Source of the DNA: Paludibacteraceae bacterium
GTDB taxonomy: Bacteria > Bacteroidota > Bacteroidia > Bacteroidales > Paludibacteraceae
Length of the DNA: 64,000 nt
Reading direction: 5' to 3'
Assembly: GCA_017450435.1 (NCBI GenBank)
Contig: JAFSTO010000040.1
Span: 20,553-84,552, forward strand
Shown: positions 53,810-62,474 of the stretch, in pieces
Numbering within the stretch: the first letter of the stretch is position 1
Layout of the letters: the number at the start of each line of letters is the position of its first letter
Position numbers and translations under genes: made by a program
The notes under the pieces: model-generated
What the model saw: the letters and a program-made list of their open reading frames with translations, nothing else
What the model was told of the DNA's origin: nothing
The model's database searches: none

Positions 53810-55210
53810 TTATTTTCCGGTAATCAGCTTAATATAGTATTGTTTGATATGACGAGAGCGTTGTATGTAATCGGTGCCGAATCGGTCATCATCAATTGCA
53901 ATTGTCGGTAATACTTTTAGTGTTACGGCTGATTTACCTATATATATATTACCTTTTGACATCAGTTTAAATGTGCCGATTGTCAGTAGTGGTTGTATTG
54001 GCAATCTGAATTGTTCCGCTATAAAGAATGCACCTCGATGAAAACGTTGTAAGGTTCCTGATACAGAGCGCGTCCCTTCCGGAAAAATCAAAAGTGATGA
54101 ACCGCGGTTTATTTCCTCTTGCAGTTGTGGGAGAATGTTGTCAATGCCTGTTGATACTGAGATAAAGCCGGCGCACCGTGCAACGAGACCAAAGAAAAAA
54201 TTTGTGAAGACCCATTTTTGGGCAATAATACAGAGATTTGTATGGTAGGCAGCGGCAGCGAGAATATCAAATACGGAGTTGTGATTACATATATACAAAG
54301 CAGGTTTGGATAGTGGAATGACGTCAGTGTGCCGGATAATTCGAAACGGATGCAGAGTTGGCAGGGTGTGCATTAGCAGAGAGGCTGTATAGTGAAAAAC
54401 TCGCCGGTACACTATCTTGTTGACTCTAAAAAGTAAGCATGATACTGTGATGATTAAAAAGCACAGCCAAACTATAATAAACCATGTTCCATATACAACG
54501 GAGCGCCACCAGCGACGTGGTAAGCCATAGAAGATGGCACCTATGCAGAGGAAAGTGTTGAGAATGCTGATGCGGGTGAAGTCTCTGGCCGGAATAAAGT
54601 GTGATACTCTTTTTTCCGCCTCAGGATAATATACACGAATAGGTACTGATACTATTTTTTCCCCTGCCCATGCTGCTAAAACGAGCAACTCGAGTTCTGC
54701 TTCATACCGTGAGCTAAGTATGTTTAGTCCGTGCAGACGGCTAAGCGGGTATATACGCATGCCTGTTTGGGTATCAGGCAGGCGAAGACCTGTTTGCAGT
54801 GTAAACCAGAAATTGCTAAAACGGTTGGCGAAGGTATTGCTTCGCGGCATGTTTTCTGTCTGTATGTTTCTGCTGCCGATGACGTAACATTCCGGTTGTT
54901 GTTCTGCTACTTGTGTAAGCAGGGGAATGTCCTCGGGAAAATGTTGACCGTCGCTGTCAATGGTGATTGCATGTGTGTAGCCAAGCTCAATTGCTTTACG
55001 TAAACCCTGTTGGAGGGCATAACCTTTGCCACGATTTTTCCTGTAATCAACAGTATGTATTGGGAAAGTGATTGAGGCGAGTATTTGACGTGTGTTGTCG
55101 GTTGAACCATCGTTCACAACTATAATATCGGGCAGAATTTGGTGGGTCCGCTCGATGATGTCACGTAGTGTAGTGGCATTATTATATGTTGGAATAACAG
55201 CGCAAAACAT
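53810..55210 (-). CDS. Glycosyltransferase-acyltransferase fusion, 466 aa
   Basis: Residues 1-215 are a GT2 domain (FCAVIPTYNNATTL, VVNDGSTDNT, TIDSDGQHFPEDIP). A hydrophobic section (about 225-265) follows. Residues about 285-440 are a PlsC-type acyltransferase with NHNSVFDIL (HxxxxD) and FPEGTRSVSG. Such fusions occur in aryl polyene/flexirubin clusters, where they are thought to build the glycolipid-like anchor of the polyene. The order glycosyl then acyl suggests that both reactions act on one carrier. Confidence 0.9.
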   Translation of the reverse strand: MFCAVIPTYNNATTLRDIIERTHQILPDIIVVNDGSTDNTRQILASITFPIHTVDYRKNRGKGYALQQGLRKAIELGYTHAITIDSDGQHFPEDIPLLTQVAEQQPECYVIGSRNIQTENMPRSNTFANRFSNFWFTLQTGLRLPDTQTGMRIYPLSRLHGLNILSSRYEAELELLVLAAWAGEKIVSVPIRVYYPEAEKRVSHFIPARDFTRISILNTFLCIGAIFYGLPRRWWRSVVYGTWFIIVWLCFLIITVSCLLFRVNKIVYRRVFHYTASLLMHTLPTLHPFRIIRHTDVIPLSKPALYICNHNSVFDILAAAAYHTNLCIIAQKWVFTNFFFGLVARCAGFISVSTGIDNILPQLQEEINRGSSLLIFPEGTRSVSGTLQRFHRGAFFIAEQFRLPIQPLLTIGTFKLMSKGNIYIGKSAVTLKVLPTIAIDDDRFGTDYIQRSRHIKQYYIKLITGK

Positions 55211-55233
55211 GCCTGAAAATGGTATATATATGG

Positions 55234-55686
55234 TTAGAGTATAGAGACATCGGAAAAAGTGATGACTGTCTTATCTCCATTAGCTTCAATCATTTCCACC
55301 TTATCAGCTATTTGTGTTTTGGAATTGAGAGTAATCTGAATTTTAGTAAACAGTCGTTTTGTTTCGCGTTTCTTGGGTATAAGGGTTACATCGTTGCCAT
55401 CTTGTATGACTTCAAAATCTTTTTCGACTGCTAAGAAATCACCGCTTATGCTTTGGCGTATAAGCATGACTAAGCTCTTTAGCTGTCGGCTCATGTTACC
55501 CTGTTCACCGTCTAATTCCCAGACTATTGTTTGTGGTGAAGTATATTCCCAGCGCAGATAATCAGGGGCGCGATATGTCAGTTCGCCACGGCTTTTTTGA
55601 GGAGTTGAGAACATACTGCTATGTTTCTCTTGAGCAAAATGCGCGGAGAATGATGTAACGGCTAATATTATTGCGGTAAAGAACAT
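55234..55686 (-). CDS. LolA-like periplasmic carrier protein, 150 aa
   Basis: A signal peptide (MFFTAIILAVTSFSAHFA) is followed by a short beta-rich domain: SRGELTYRAPDYLRWEYTSP (read in parts) and IQITLNSKTQIADKVEMIEANGDKTVITFSDV. This is the LolA-type fold used for carrying lipids across the periplasm, shorter than housekeeping LolA. LolA-like proteins are standard partners of the MMPL exporter in aryl polyene clusters. Confidence 0.85.
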   Translation of the reverse strand: MFFTAIILAVTSFSAHFAQEKHSSMFSTPQKSRGELTYRAPDYLRWEYTSPQTIVWELDGEQGNMSRQLKSLVMLIRQSISGDFLAVEKDFEVIQDGNDVTLIPKKRETKRLFTKIQITLNSKTQIADKVEMIEANGDKTVITFSDVSIL

Positions 55687-55719
55687 AGTCGTTGAAGTCT
55701 TTAGAGGTTAATCATAAGT

Positions 55720-56073
55720 TTATTGTACCACTAACCAGCATCCAGCCATTATAAGCAGAATGCCTGCCCAACCGGTGAGTGGTATATGTTCTTGGAAAAT
55801 CAACATTGCTGCCACCATTCCGAATACGTATGCCATACTTGAAAGAGGGTAGGCTTGTGAGAAAGGATAATGGCGAAGAATATACATCCACATTACGCCT
55901 GCAATTGTGAAGGTTATTCCGCAGCCGAGTAGCCACCAATTGGTTAACAAAGTAGAGAAATAGTGCCATGTCTTGGAAAAAGGTGGCATTGCTTGCATGG
56001 CTATCTTGAGCAACACTTGTCCCGCACAGAGGAAGATAGCTTGTATTACGGCAAGGATGAGTAGGTTAGGCAT
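55720..56073 (-). CDS. EamA/SMR-like four-helix membrane protein, 117 aa
   Basis: Four hydrophobic spans (about 4-24, 40-62, 73-92, 97-116) with AQVLLKIAMQ and YPLSSMAYVFGMVAAMLIFQE, as in small EamA/SMR-type transporters such as ArnE/ArnF that flip lipid-linked sugars. Its start overlaps the ketosynthase stop by 8 bp. It may flip an intermediate of the cluster product. Confidence 0.82.
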   Translation of the reverse strand: MPNLLILAVIQAIFLCAGQVLLKIAMQAMPPFSKTWHYFSTLLTNWWLLGCGITFTIAGVMWMYILRHYPFSQAYPLSSMAYVFGMVAAMLIFQEHIPLTGWAGILLIMAGCWLVVQ

Positions 56074-57793
56074 GACATTGTAGAATTACTGCTTTTGCAA
56101 GCGGTTGGTATGGTGTATTAGCTTGTGTTGTTAGTTGTTGCCATGTTTCGTCCGGTTCTTCGAAGCCGAGTACAAGAGCACTTTGAATAAGTCCTAACTT
56201 CAGCTGCATCCTGGCATCAAGCAGAGCCTGAGAGAAAGAGTCCTTTCCGTGCGAATAGGTGGCATTGTAGCCATGGTTGGCTGTCTGAATGGCAATGAGG
56301 GAAGAGGGGGTGTTATGAGTGGACTGCATGAACAGAGTAGGGCTCATAGAATCTTCACCTTCTTCAGTGAGTTGATTAAGCAGGGCAGTAGTGTTGTGTA
56401 TGCATCCCCAGTCAGTACCGGTTATAACGGCATCGGGCTGACTAATACGATTTTGTGTCATTGCCTGCTTGGCTGCAATAAGCAGACAACGCATCTGGGT
56501 GGTCAGGCGTCTGCCGACCATAGGGGAAATAAATTGTTTCCAGTCGGCATCGGATAACACCTCCACACAGCTCAACTCTTCTATTGTAATATCGTTTTCT
56601 TCAGTTAGTTCTTTGTTGGTGGGAGATTTAGTAATAAGAATACTACTGTCATTGCCGCCAAAGCCGAACGAGTTGCATAGTACAACGTTTAAAGTTTTGT
56701 TAAGTGTGTGTAGTGTGGGTTTCGGTGTATTAGGTATAGGTAAACGCCAACCTATGTTTGCCGGAACAAACCCATGCTGCATGGCGAGCATAGAAATCAC
56801 CAGTTCAATGCTACCGGCAGCGGATGTGGCATGACCGGTGTAGCCTTTTGTAGAACTGAATAGCAGTGTTTCTCCATTATTGAATAATCTTTGTAAGGCG
56901 GTCGCTTCAGAACTATCGTTATTCTGCGTAGCAGTGCCGTGTGCGTTTACGTAGTCCACTGCCGTTGTTGTCACTCCCGCCATTTGCAATGCTTTTTTCA
57001 TGGCAAGGTAGGCTCCTTCGCCGGTGTCAGATGAGGCTGTCTGATGATATGCATCACATGCGTTGCCATAACCTGAGATATAGGCAATGATATGTGCACC
57101 GCGTTGCAAGGCCGACTCCTCTGATTCAAGTATTATATACGCAGCACCCTCACCTAAATTCAAACCTTGTCGATCGCCTGAAAACGGACGACATTGTTCT
57201 GCAGAAAGAATTTGTAATGAGCGGAAACCGTTGTAGTGAAACAAACTAAGGCTTTCCGCTCCGCCGGCTAACACTTGCTTAACATTACCGCATCGCAGCA
57301 TATTACATGCTGTTATGATGGCGTTCAGGGCACTGCTACATGCGGTGGATAGTGTGGCTGTGTATGCGAATGTGCCGATGTGAGCGGCTGTTTGTTCGGT
57401 TGTGGAACCGGCTGAGTGGGTTTGAACGATGTCGCGGAAGAAGTGTTCCTTTTTTACCCAATGTGACTCAGTATAATCCATACCGCCGACGGTAGTGCCG
57501 CTTATAAAAGCCATTTGGGCGGTGTCTGTTATAGCAGACTCCTCTAATGCCTCTCGAGCGGCAGTAATACCAAGTAAAGATGTTCGGGAAATAACTTCTT
57601 TCTGTTTAATGTGTAAAAGTGACTTCAGTTCGTCGTTAGAAGCTTTTACTTCTCCCACCGGCAGCGGATTATTTGTTTGTAGCTGACAAGGCGCAGTAAT
57701 GCCACTTTGCTCGTTAAGCAAAGCGTGTACGTGGCTCTCTTTGCCGACTCCGAGAGCCGACACTATGCCGGCGCCTGTTACTACTATTCGCAT
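56066..57793 (-). CDS. Ketosynthase fused to a second KS-like domain, 575 aa
   Basis: The N-terminal FabF-type ketosynthase has Cys152 (LSTACSSALNAI), His285 (VNAHGTAT) and His321 (GYTGHATSAAG), a full C-H-H triad. The C-terminal part (about 400-575; VITGTDWGCIHNT, SPTLFMQSTHNTPSSLIAI, LDARMQLKLGLIQSALVLGFEEPDE) resembles the ketosynthase N-terminal-like family PF13723, and the segment aligned with the nucleophile shows no Cys. Such domains are usually separate proteins and may act like a chain-length factor. It overlaps the EamA-like gene by 8 bp and is 27 bp after the ACP gene. Confidence 0.9.
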   Translation of the reverse strand: MRIVVTGAGIVSALGVGKESHVHALLNEQSGITAPCQLQTNNPLPVGEVKASNDELKSLLHIKQKEVISRTSLLGITAAREALEESAITDTAQMAFISGTTVGGMDYTESHWVKKEHFFRDIVQTHSAGSTTEQTAAHIGTFAYTATLSTACSSALNAIITACNMLRCGNVKQVLAGGAESLSLFHYNGFRSLQILSAEQCRPFSGDRQGLNLGEGAAYIILESEESALQRGAHIIAYISGYGNACDAYHQTASSDTGEGAYLAMKKALQMAGVTTTAVDYVNAHGTATQNNDSSEATALQRLFNNGETLLFSSTKGYTGHATSAAGSIELVISMLAMQHGFVPANIGWRLPIPNTPKPTLHTLNKTLNVVLCNSFGFGGNDSSILITKSPTNKELTEENDITIEELSCVEVLSDADWKQFISPMVGRRLTTQMRCLLIAAKQAMTQNRISQPDAVITGTDWGCIHNTTALLNQLTEEGEDSMSPTLFMQSTHNTPSSLIAIQTANHGYNATYSHGKDSFSQALLDARMQLKLGLIQSALVLGFEEPDETWQQLTTQANTPYQPLAKAVILQCHA

Positions 57794-57820
57794 AAGGGGA
57801 CTGAACTACCGGAAAATATT

Positions 57821-58072
57821 TTATTTTGTACGGTGTTGCTCTATATATTCTGCCATTGTATTTACAGAGCGGAACACTTGTTTGCCTTCTTCTTTGTTTT
57901 GCAACTTGATTCCATATTGCTTGTCTAAAAGCATAAATAACTCAAGTGCATCAATGCTGTCAAGTCCTAACCCTTCGCCGAAAAGAGGTGCATCATCGTT
58001 TATATCCTCGGGCGTGAGATCTTCAAGGTTGAGGGCTTCGATGATTTGTTGTTTTAAAAGTTCATTATTCAT
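57821..58072 (-). CDS. Acyl carrier protein, 83 aa
   Basis: The phosphopantetheine site is Ser39 in GLGLDSIDALEL. Acidic, four-helix ACP with normal length. The start overlaps the upstream ketosynthase stop by 8 bp. One of two ACPs in the cluster; this one is followed by the second ketosynthase. Confidence 0.93.
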   Translation of the reverse strand: MNNELLKQQIIEALNLEDLTPEDINDDAPLFGEGLGLDSIDALELFMLLDKQYGIKLQNKEEGKQVFRSVNTMAEYIEQHRTK

Positions 58073-59831
58073 ATTCGTTTTTTTTGATTAGTTTCAAATG
58101 TGCTTCAAAATTATCAGCTGTCTTACATTCAAGCCATCCGACAAGTGCTTCATGAATATTACTATTTGCCATTGCTGCCTTTACAATAGGTGTCAATTGC
58201 TCTTCTTTTTCAAGTATGTAAAATGATGTCTCTCCATAATATTTATTCCTTATAGCAATCTCGCCAGTCACTATATTTGGTAAAGTGTAAACGAATAGTG
58301 CCGGCGAAGGATAGTAGTTCTTTGCGTCGGATATGGTTCGCTGGTAGTCGGTGTCGTTTTTTATACAACTTGAGGCGTTGGCAAAGATTACGGCGCAGTC
58401 CTTGTCGGGACGGATATTTTTGTTTTTGGCAGATTGAAGGAGTAGTTCACTCGCTATAAATCCAAGTCGTGACAGTGTGTCCATTTTGAAGAACTTGGGA
58501 TAGTCATTTATGTGTGACCTGTATAGTTCTGTCAGCATTTGCTCTCCGTGGGCTGTAACATGAATCTCTTTGTTGTTGAGTACAACATTATCAGGAGTGA
58601 TGTCTATATTGCCCTCGACGGATATATTTGGTGTTGTGTTTTTTTGATGTTTGCCGGATTCTTGTTCCTTAGTGGTTATTATTCTTATTGCAGCGTTGCA
58701 CCCTCCGAAACCTGATAGCAGTTTGACGAATTGTTGTTTGTCAGTGTGACGCAGTTGATTTGATATGTTGATTTGATTAGTAGTTCCCTGTTCGTTATAT
58801 CCTTTTGTAGGAAGAATCAATCCCTGACGTAATGCATGTAACGAAATAATTGTTTCCAACAGCCCTGCAGCTCCCAAGGTGTGTCCATAGTAGCCTTTAA
58901 GAGCGTTTATCGGAACATCTTGCAGTCCTGCCCTGCAGATAGCTATAGCTTCCATCTCATCGTTATAGGCCGTTGCTGTGCCGTGTACATTGAGAAAGGC
59001 AATGTCAGTTTTGTTATTGGGTAGCACATCTTTCAGACACAAATAAGAGCCTTCTCCTGTTCTACTTGGACCACTGATATGGTTAGCGTCGTTGTGGATG
59101 GAAGCGGCAACTATTGTTCCGAGAGACTTATTTGAATATTTATTATCGGAAGTGATACAAAATGCCGCTGCAGCTTCGCCGAGGTTAAGTCCTGTTCGTG
59201 CTGCATCAAACGGGCGACAAGGTTGTGGGGATAATGCTTTGAATGATTGGAAGCCGGAAACGATAAACAGTGATAACATATCAGCCCCGACTACTATGGC
59301 ATTGCGATAACGCTTTGTTTCTAACAGACGTTGTGCTGTTATGATAGCACACACGCCGGATATACAGGCATTGCTGACAACGATAGGTGGGGCGGCATTG
59401 CCGAAAAACGCAGCTATTTTGCGAGCGGAGGTGTTGAGATTTAGATTTTGATAGTATTCCGGCTGTTCGTTATGAAGAATATCTTGGAGTTTGTCAATAT
59501 TACCTTTGGTAGTGGATATTATAAAGATGGTGTCAGATGAGGACAGAATACTCTCTTCAAATTTTGGCTCGAGGCCCTGAATAGCTTTTATGCATTGTGA
59601 TTCAAAGCATGTGTATCCATCAATACATGTAATGTCATTGAACATCGATGCACAAAAGGGGGCTGCAGGGGTGAATCTATTGTCATATTTATGCAAAGAC
59701 GATTGGCCTGCAAGTACTGCCTGCAAGTTGTTCTCCGTGCCATAGGCAAGAGGCGTGATAATATTGTCTGCTATGATAAAGTTCAATGCTGTACTTGATG
59801 TGGAATAAAGCAGTTTATTGCCAAAATTCAA
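58065..59831 (-). CDS. Ketosynthase fused to a diverged KS-like domain, 588 aa
   Basis: The ketosynthase part has Cys156 (SNACISGVCAI), the first His in LNVHGTATAYND and the second in GYYGHTLGAAG. C-terminal residues about 430-588 (CAVIFANASSCIKND, SPALFVYTLPNIVTGEIAI, EALVGWLECKT) are a diverged PF13723-like domain. It shares architecture with its neighbour at 56066-57793, but the two differ widely in sequence. It overlaps the upstream acyltransferase by 17 bp. It is likely one of the chain-extending pair of the polyene synthase. Confidence 0.88.
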   Translation of the reverse strand: MNFGNKLLYSTSSTALNFIIADNIITPLAYGTENNLQAVLAGQSSLHKYDNRFTPAAPFCASMFNDITCIDGYTCFESQCIKAIQGLEPKFEESILSSSDTIFIISTTKGNIDKLQDILHNEQPEYYQNLNLNTSARKIAAFFGNAAPPIVVSNACISGVCAIITAQRLLETKRYRNAIVVGADMLSLFIVSGFQSFKALSPQPCRPFDAARTGLNLGEAAAAFCITSDNKYSNKSLGTIVAASIHNDANHISGPSRTGEGSYLCLKDVLPNNKTDIAFLNVHGTATAYNDEMEAIAICRAGLQDVPINALKGYYGHTLGAAGLLETIISLHALRQGLILPTKGYNEQGTTNQINISNQLRHTDKQQFVKLLSGFGGCNAAIRIITTKEQESGKHQKNTTPNISVEGNIDITPDNVVLNNKEIHVTAHGEQMLTELYRSHINDYPKFFKMDTLSRLGFIASELLLQSAKNKNIRPDKDCAVIFANASSCIKNDTDYQRTISDAKNYYPSPALFVYTLPNIVTGEIAIRNKYYGETSFYILEKEEQLTPIVKAAMANSNIHEALVGWLECKTADNFEAHLKLIKKNEYE

Positions 59832-60681
59832 AAAAATTATACCACTGATGCGGGTATAGTTTTACAATTTTTGTTAGTTCGGCAGCAAAGAGAGTAGCAT
59901 ATTCGTCTTTTTTCCCGGCTGTTAATTGTTTAACAAAGATATGGTACTTATGGCATGAATCTTTCATCACAAAGACAGCAACAACAGTGGCTTGTTTATA
60001 CATGCTTGCGATGGCAAATGGTCCAAGCGGCAGCGAGGCTGGCGCACTAAGCACTTCACACGTAACGCTTTTATCAGAACCGAAATTGCGGTCAGCCATT
60101 AGTGTAAGCATATTGCCATCGGTCAAAGCATCATTGATTTGGTAGAGATATGACCAGTCATCGGTGTGTGTGATTATTTCTATACCATTTGCCTCAAACT
60201 GTCGTTTCCTGTTTTCCATCACGGTGTTTTTCTCTCCACCAAACATTAGTGCATACATACGCCGTGTAGGCTTAAGAAAATACCCTGCCATTTCGTAGTT
60301 GCCAATATGTGAAGACATCATTATGCATCCATTGCCTCTGCGCATGGCTTCCATCACTACATCATTACCTTCAATCACAAATTCAAACTGCTTACCGGCA
60401 TACACTGCAAAACGGTCAATGACAACCTGACCGAACTGGCGAAATGTTAGATAAGTGCTAAGAAAAGCAGATAATATGCCCTTGTTGTGCCGCCGATGAA
60501 AATAGTGGTAGGTGGAGAGATAATAGCGGTGTTTGAAAATCATGTAGAAAACAACTACTACATCCATTACCGCATACACGATACGTATATTAACAAAGTG
60601 TAATATGCGTATCAGTGTTCGATGCATCCACGGCATGCCATCGGTGCGTCCGGTCCACTGTTTGGTGGCTGATGTGGTCAT
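59815..60681 (-). CDS. LpxL-like acyltransferase of the aryl-polyene cluster, 288 aa
   Basis: The HxxxxE active-site box is SSHIGNYEMAGYF (near residue 125), with LMADRNFGSDKSV and LPLGPFAIASMY in the order of the lipid A acyltransferase fold. An N-terminal membrane segment (about 30-52) is present. Enzymes of this kind in aryl polyene clusters are thought to move the polyene acyl chain from ACP to its lipid carrier. The start overlaps the ACP gene by 4 bp. Confidence 0.88.
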   Translation of the reverse strand: MTTSATKQWTGRTDGMPWMHRTLIRILHFVNIRIVYAVMDVVVVFYMIFKHRYYLSTYHYFHRRHNKGILSAFLSTYLTFRQFGQVVIDRFAVYAGKQFEFVIEGNDVVMEAMRRGNGCIMMSSHIGNYEMAGYFLKPTRRMYALMFGGEKNTVMENRKRQFEANGIEIITHTDDWSYLYQINDALTDGNMLTLMADRNFGSDKSVTCEVLSAPASLPLGPFAIASMYKQATVVAVFVMKDSCHKYHIFVKQLTAGKKDEYATLFAAELTKIVKLYPHQWYNFFEFWQ

Positions 60682-60926
60682 GCTGCTCCGGTCTTTGCAG
60701 CGATATAGTCGCAGAAGTTTTGTAGGGTGATGATGTCTTTCAGTTCTTCTTGTTTGATGCGGAACCCGAATTCTCGATCCACTACTACCACCAAATCAAC
60801 GATGTCAAGACTGTCGATGCCTAAATCTTCGCGTAGCTCGGCTTCCGGACGTATAGCGGATGCTTCTATCTCAAAATCTTCTATCAGAAAGTTATTAACT
60901 CTCTCGGCAATCTCTTGTTTTGTCAT
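60678..60926 (-). CDS. Acyl carrier protein, 82 aa
   Basis: Phosphopantetheine site Ser39 in DLGIDSLDIVDL. Acidic, normal ACP size. Coupled by 4-bp overlaps to the ammonia-lyase before it and the acyltransferase after it, which suggests that it carries the aromatic starter or finished chain. Confidence 0.93.
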   Translation of the reverse strand: MTKQEIAERVNNFLIEDFEIEASAIRPEAELREDLGIDSLDIVDLVVVVDREFGFRIKQEELKDIITLQNFCDYIAAKTGAA

Positions 60927-62434
60927 ATATTATGTTTAAGAATGTTTATTATCTTTTGTATGTCTTCATAGAAAGGCTTGTCGTCTATTCTTGTATCGGT
61001 TTGTTTACGCACTTGGGTGTAGCAATCGTGAGTTGCTGTACATAGTCTGTTTTCAATACCAAGAATATCGGTTGCCTGTGCCAGTGCCATTAGGTGAATG
61101 GCAAATACTTGATATGCGTTGTCGATGACGCGTCGGCATAATAGTGCAGAGTTGGTTCCCATTGATACAATGTCTTGGTTATCATTATTGTTGGGAATAC
61201 TATGCACATAGTTAGGCATAGATAGCGTTTGACATTCAGCCGTGGTACTTGTGGCTGTAAACTGACATGCTTGCATTCCGTAGTTGAGTCCAAGCACTCC
61301 TCGGTTGAGAAACGGTGGAAGAATAGCATCGTTTATCCTATGATGAAAAAGATAGTTAAGCTGACGTTCCGCCGTCATTGTCATTCTTGTGATGCAGATT
61401 TTCACTTTGTCCTCTTCAAGGGAAATATAGTCGCCATGGAAATTCCCGCCATGGAATACATTACCTACCTGATAATCAATTATAGGATTGTCGCTGGCGG
61501 AATTAAATTCTTCTTCTATAACCTTGCGCGCATTATCAAGTGTTTCTTTTACGGGTCCCAATATTTGTGGTATGCAGCGCAGAGAGTAGTATGCTTGTAC
61601 TTTCTTTTTGAATACTTTTTCGTGATGTTCGCCGCAATATAGAACGTGTTCTCTTTTTTGCAATCGTTGGCTGTCTTTAGCCATTTCTCTCATCTCAGCA
61701 GCAATCTGCTTTTGACCGTAATGTCGGCGGCACTCATTGTGCTCGACAGACATAAGGTCGTCGTATGACTCTGCAATTTCGTTCATCCAAACAGATGTTA
61801 GGACGGCAAGATGAAGCAGGTTTTCGGCGTGTAGCTGATTGATAACGGCAATACCGGTCATTACACTGGTGCCATTAGTTGCACTCAGACCTTCGCGGAT
61901 ATGTATCTTAATCGGCTGAAGTTTCTCTTTTTGCATTACATCTGCTGTTGCACACCATTCATTATGGTAGTGAACCTTCCCTTCTCCTATCAGACATAGC
62001 GAAATGTGTGCTAATTGAACGAGGTCTCCACTTGCTCCGACGCTACCATGTTCAGGTATGAACGGGTAGATGCCGCGATTGATGAATTCTTTGAGAAGCA
62101 GCAATATTTCTCTATTTACTCCGGAACGAGCCTGAATAAACGAACCAAGACGTGCAAGCATAGCTGCCTTAACGTCAATGTCGGATAGTGGCTCGCCTGC
62201 ACCGGTAGAGTGGGAGCGAATAATATTGTATTGCAACTCACGCAGGTATTGTTCTTCGACGCGCCACTGGGCCATCGGACCAAAACCGGTATTTATTCCA
62301 TAAATAATTTTATCCTTTGCAAACTGACGAAGGAAATTATGACATTCATCCACGTGTCGTAATGTGGCTTCATCAATAGTTAATGGTTGGTTTTCAATGA
62401 GTATCTTGCGTATGTCGTCAATGTTTAGGTACAT
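60923..62434 (-). CDS. Tyrosine ammonia-lyase-like aromatic amino acid lyase, 503 aa
   Basis: It has the MIO-forming Ala-Ser-Gly at 134-136 (GSVGASGDLVQ), the catalytic Tyr45 region IIYGINTGFGPMAQ, and the later blocks NGTSVMTG, YSLRCIPQILGP and SIPNNNDNQDIVSMGTNSA (read in parts). Around the substrate-selectivity position it has LQYNIIRSHSTG, close to what I recall for Flavobacterium johnsoniae tyrosine ammonia-lyase, rather than a plain HutH. No other hut genes are present. It would make 4-coumarate as the aryl starter. Substrate is inferred. Confidence 0.87.
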   Translation of the reverse strand: MYLNIDDIRKILIENQPLTIDEATLRHVDECHNFLRQFAKDKIIYGINTGFGPMAQWRVEEQYLRELQYNIIRSHSTGAGEPLSDIDVKAAMLARLGSFIQARSGVNREILLLLKEFINRGIYPFIPEHGSVGASGDLVQLAHISLCLIGEGKVHYHNEWCATADVMQKEKLQPIKIHIREGLSATNGTSVMTGIAVINQLHAENLLHLAVLTSVWMNEIAESYDDLMSVEHNECRRHYGQKQIAAEMREMAKDSQRLQKREHVLYCGEHHEKVFKKKVQAYYSLRCIPQILGPVKETLDNARKVIEEEFNSASDNPIIDYQVGNVFHGGNFHGDYISLEEDKVKICITRMTMTAERQLNYLFHHRINDAILPPFLNRGVLGLNYGMQACQFTATSTTAECQTLSMPNYVHSIPNNNDNQDIVSMGTNSALLCRRVIDNAYQVFAIHLMALAQATDILGIENRLCTATHDCYTQVRKQTDTRIDDKPFYEDIQKIINILKHNI

Positions 62435-62474
62435 GTTTTTTCTGATTCTAACAAATATACGTTTTTGAAATTGT

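Noticed and set aside
60923-62434. Histidine ammonia-lyase (hutH) of a histidine degradation pathway
   Set aside because: No other hut genes are near, it is coupled to an ACP gene by 4 bp, and its selectivity region is closer to flexirubin-type tyrosine ammonia-lyase. Histidine activity cannot be fully excluded by sequence.
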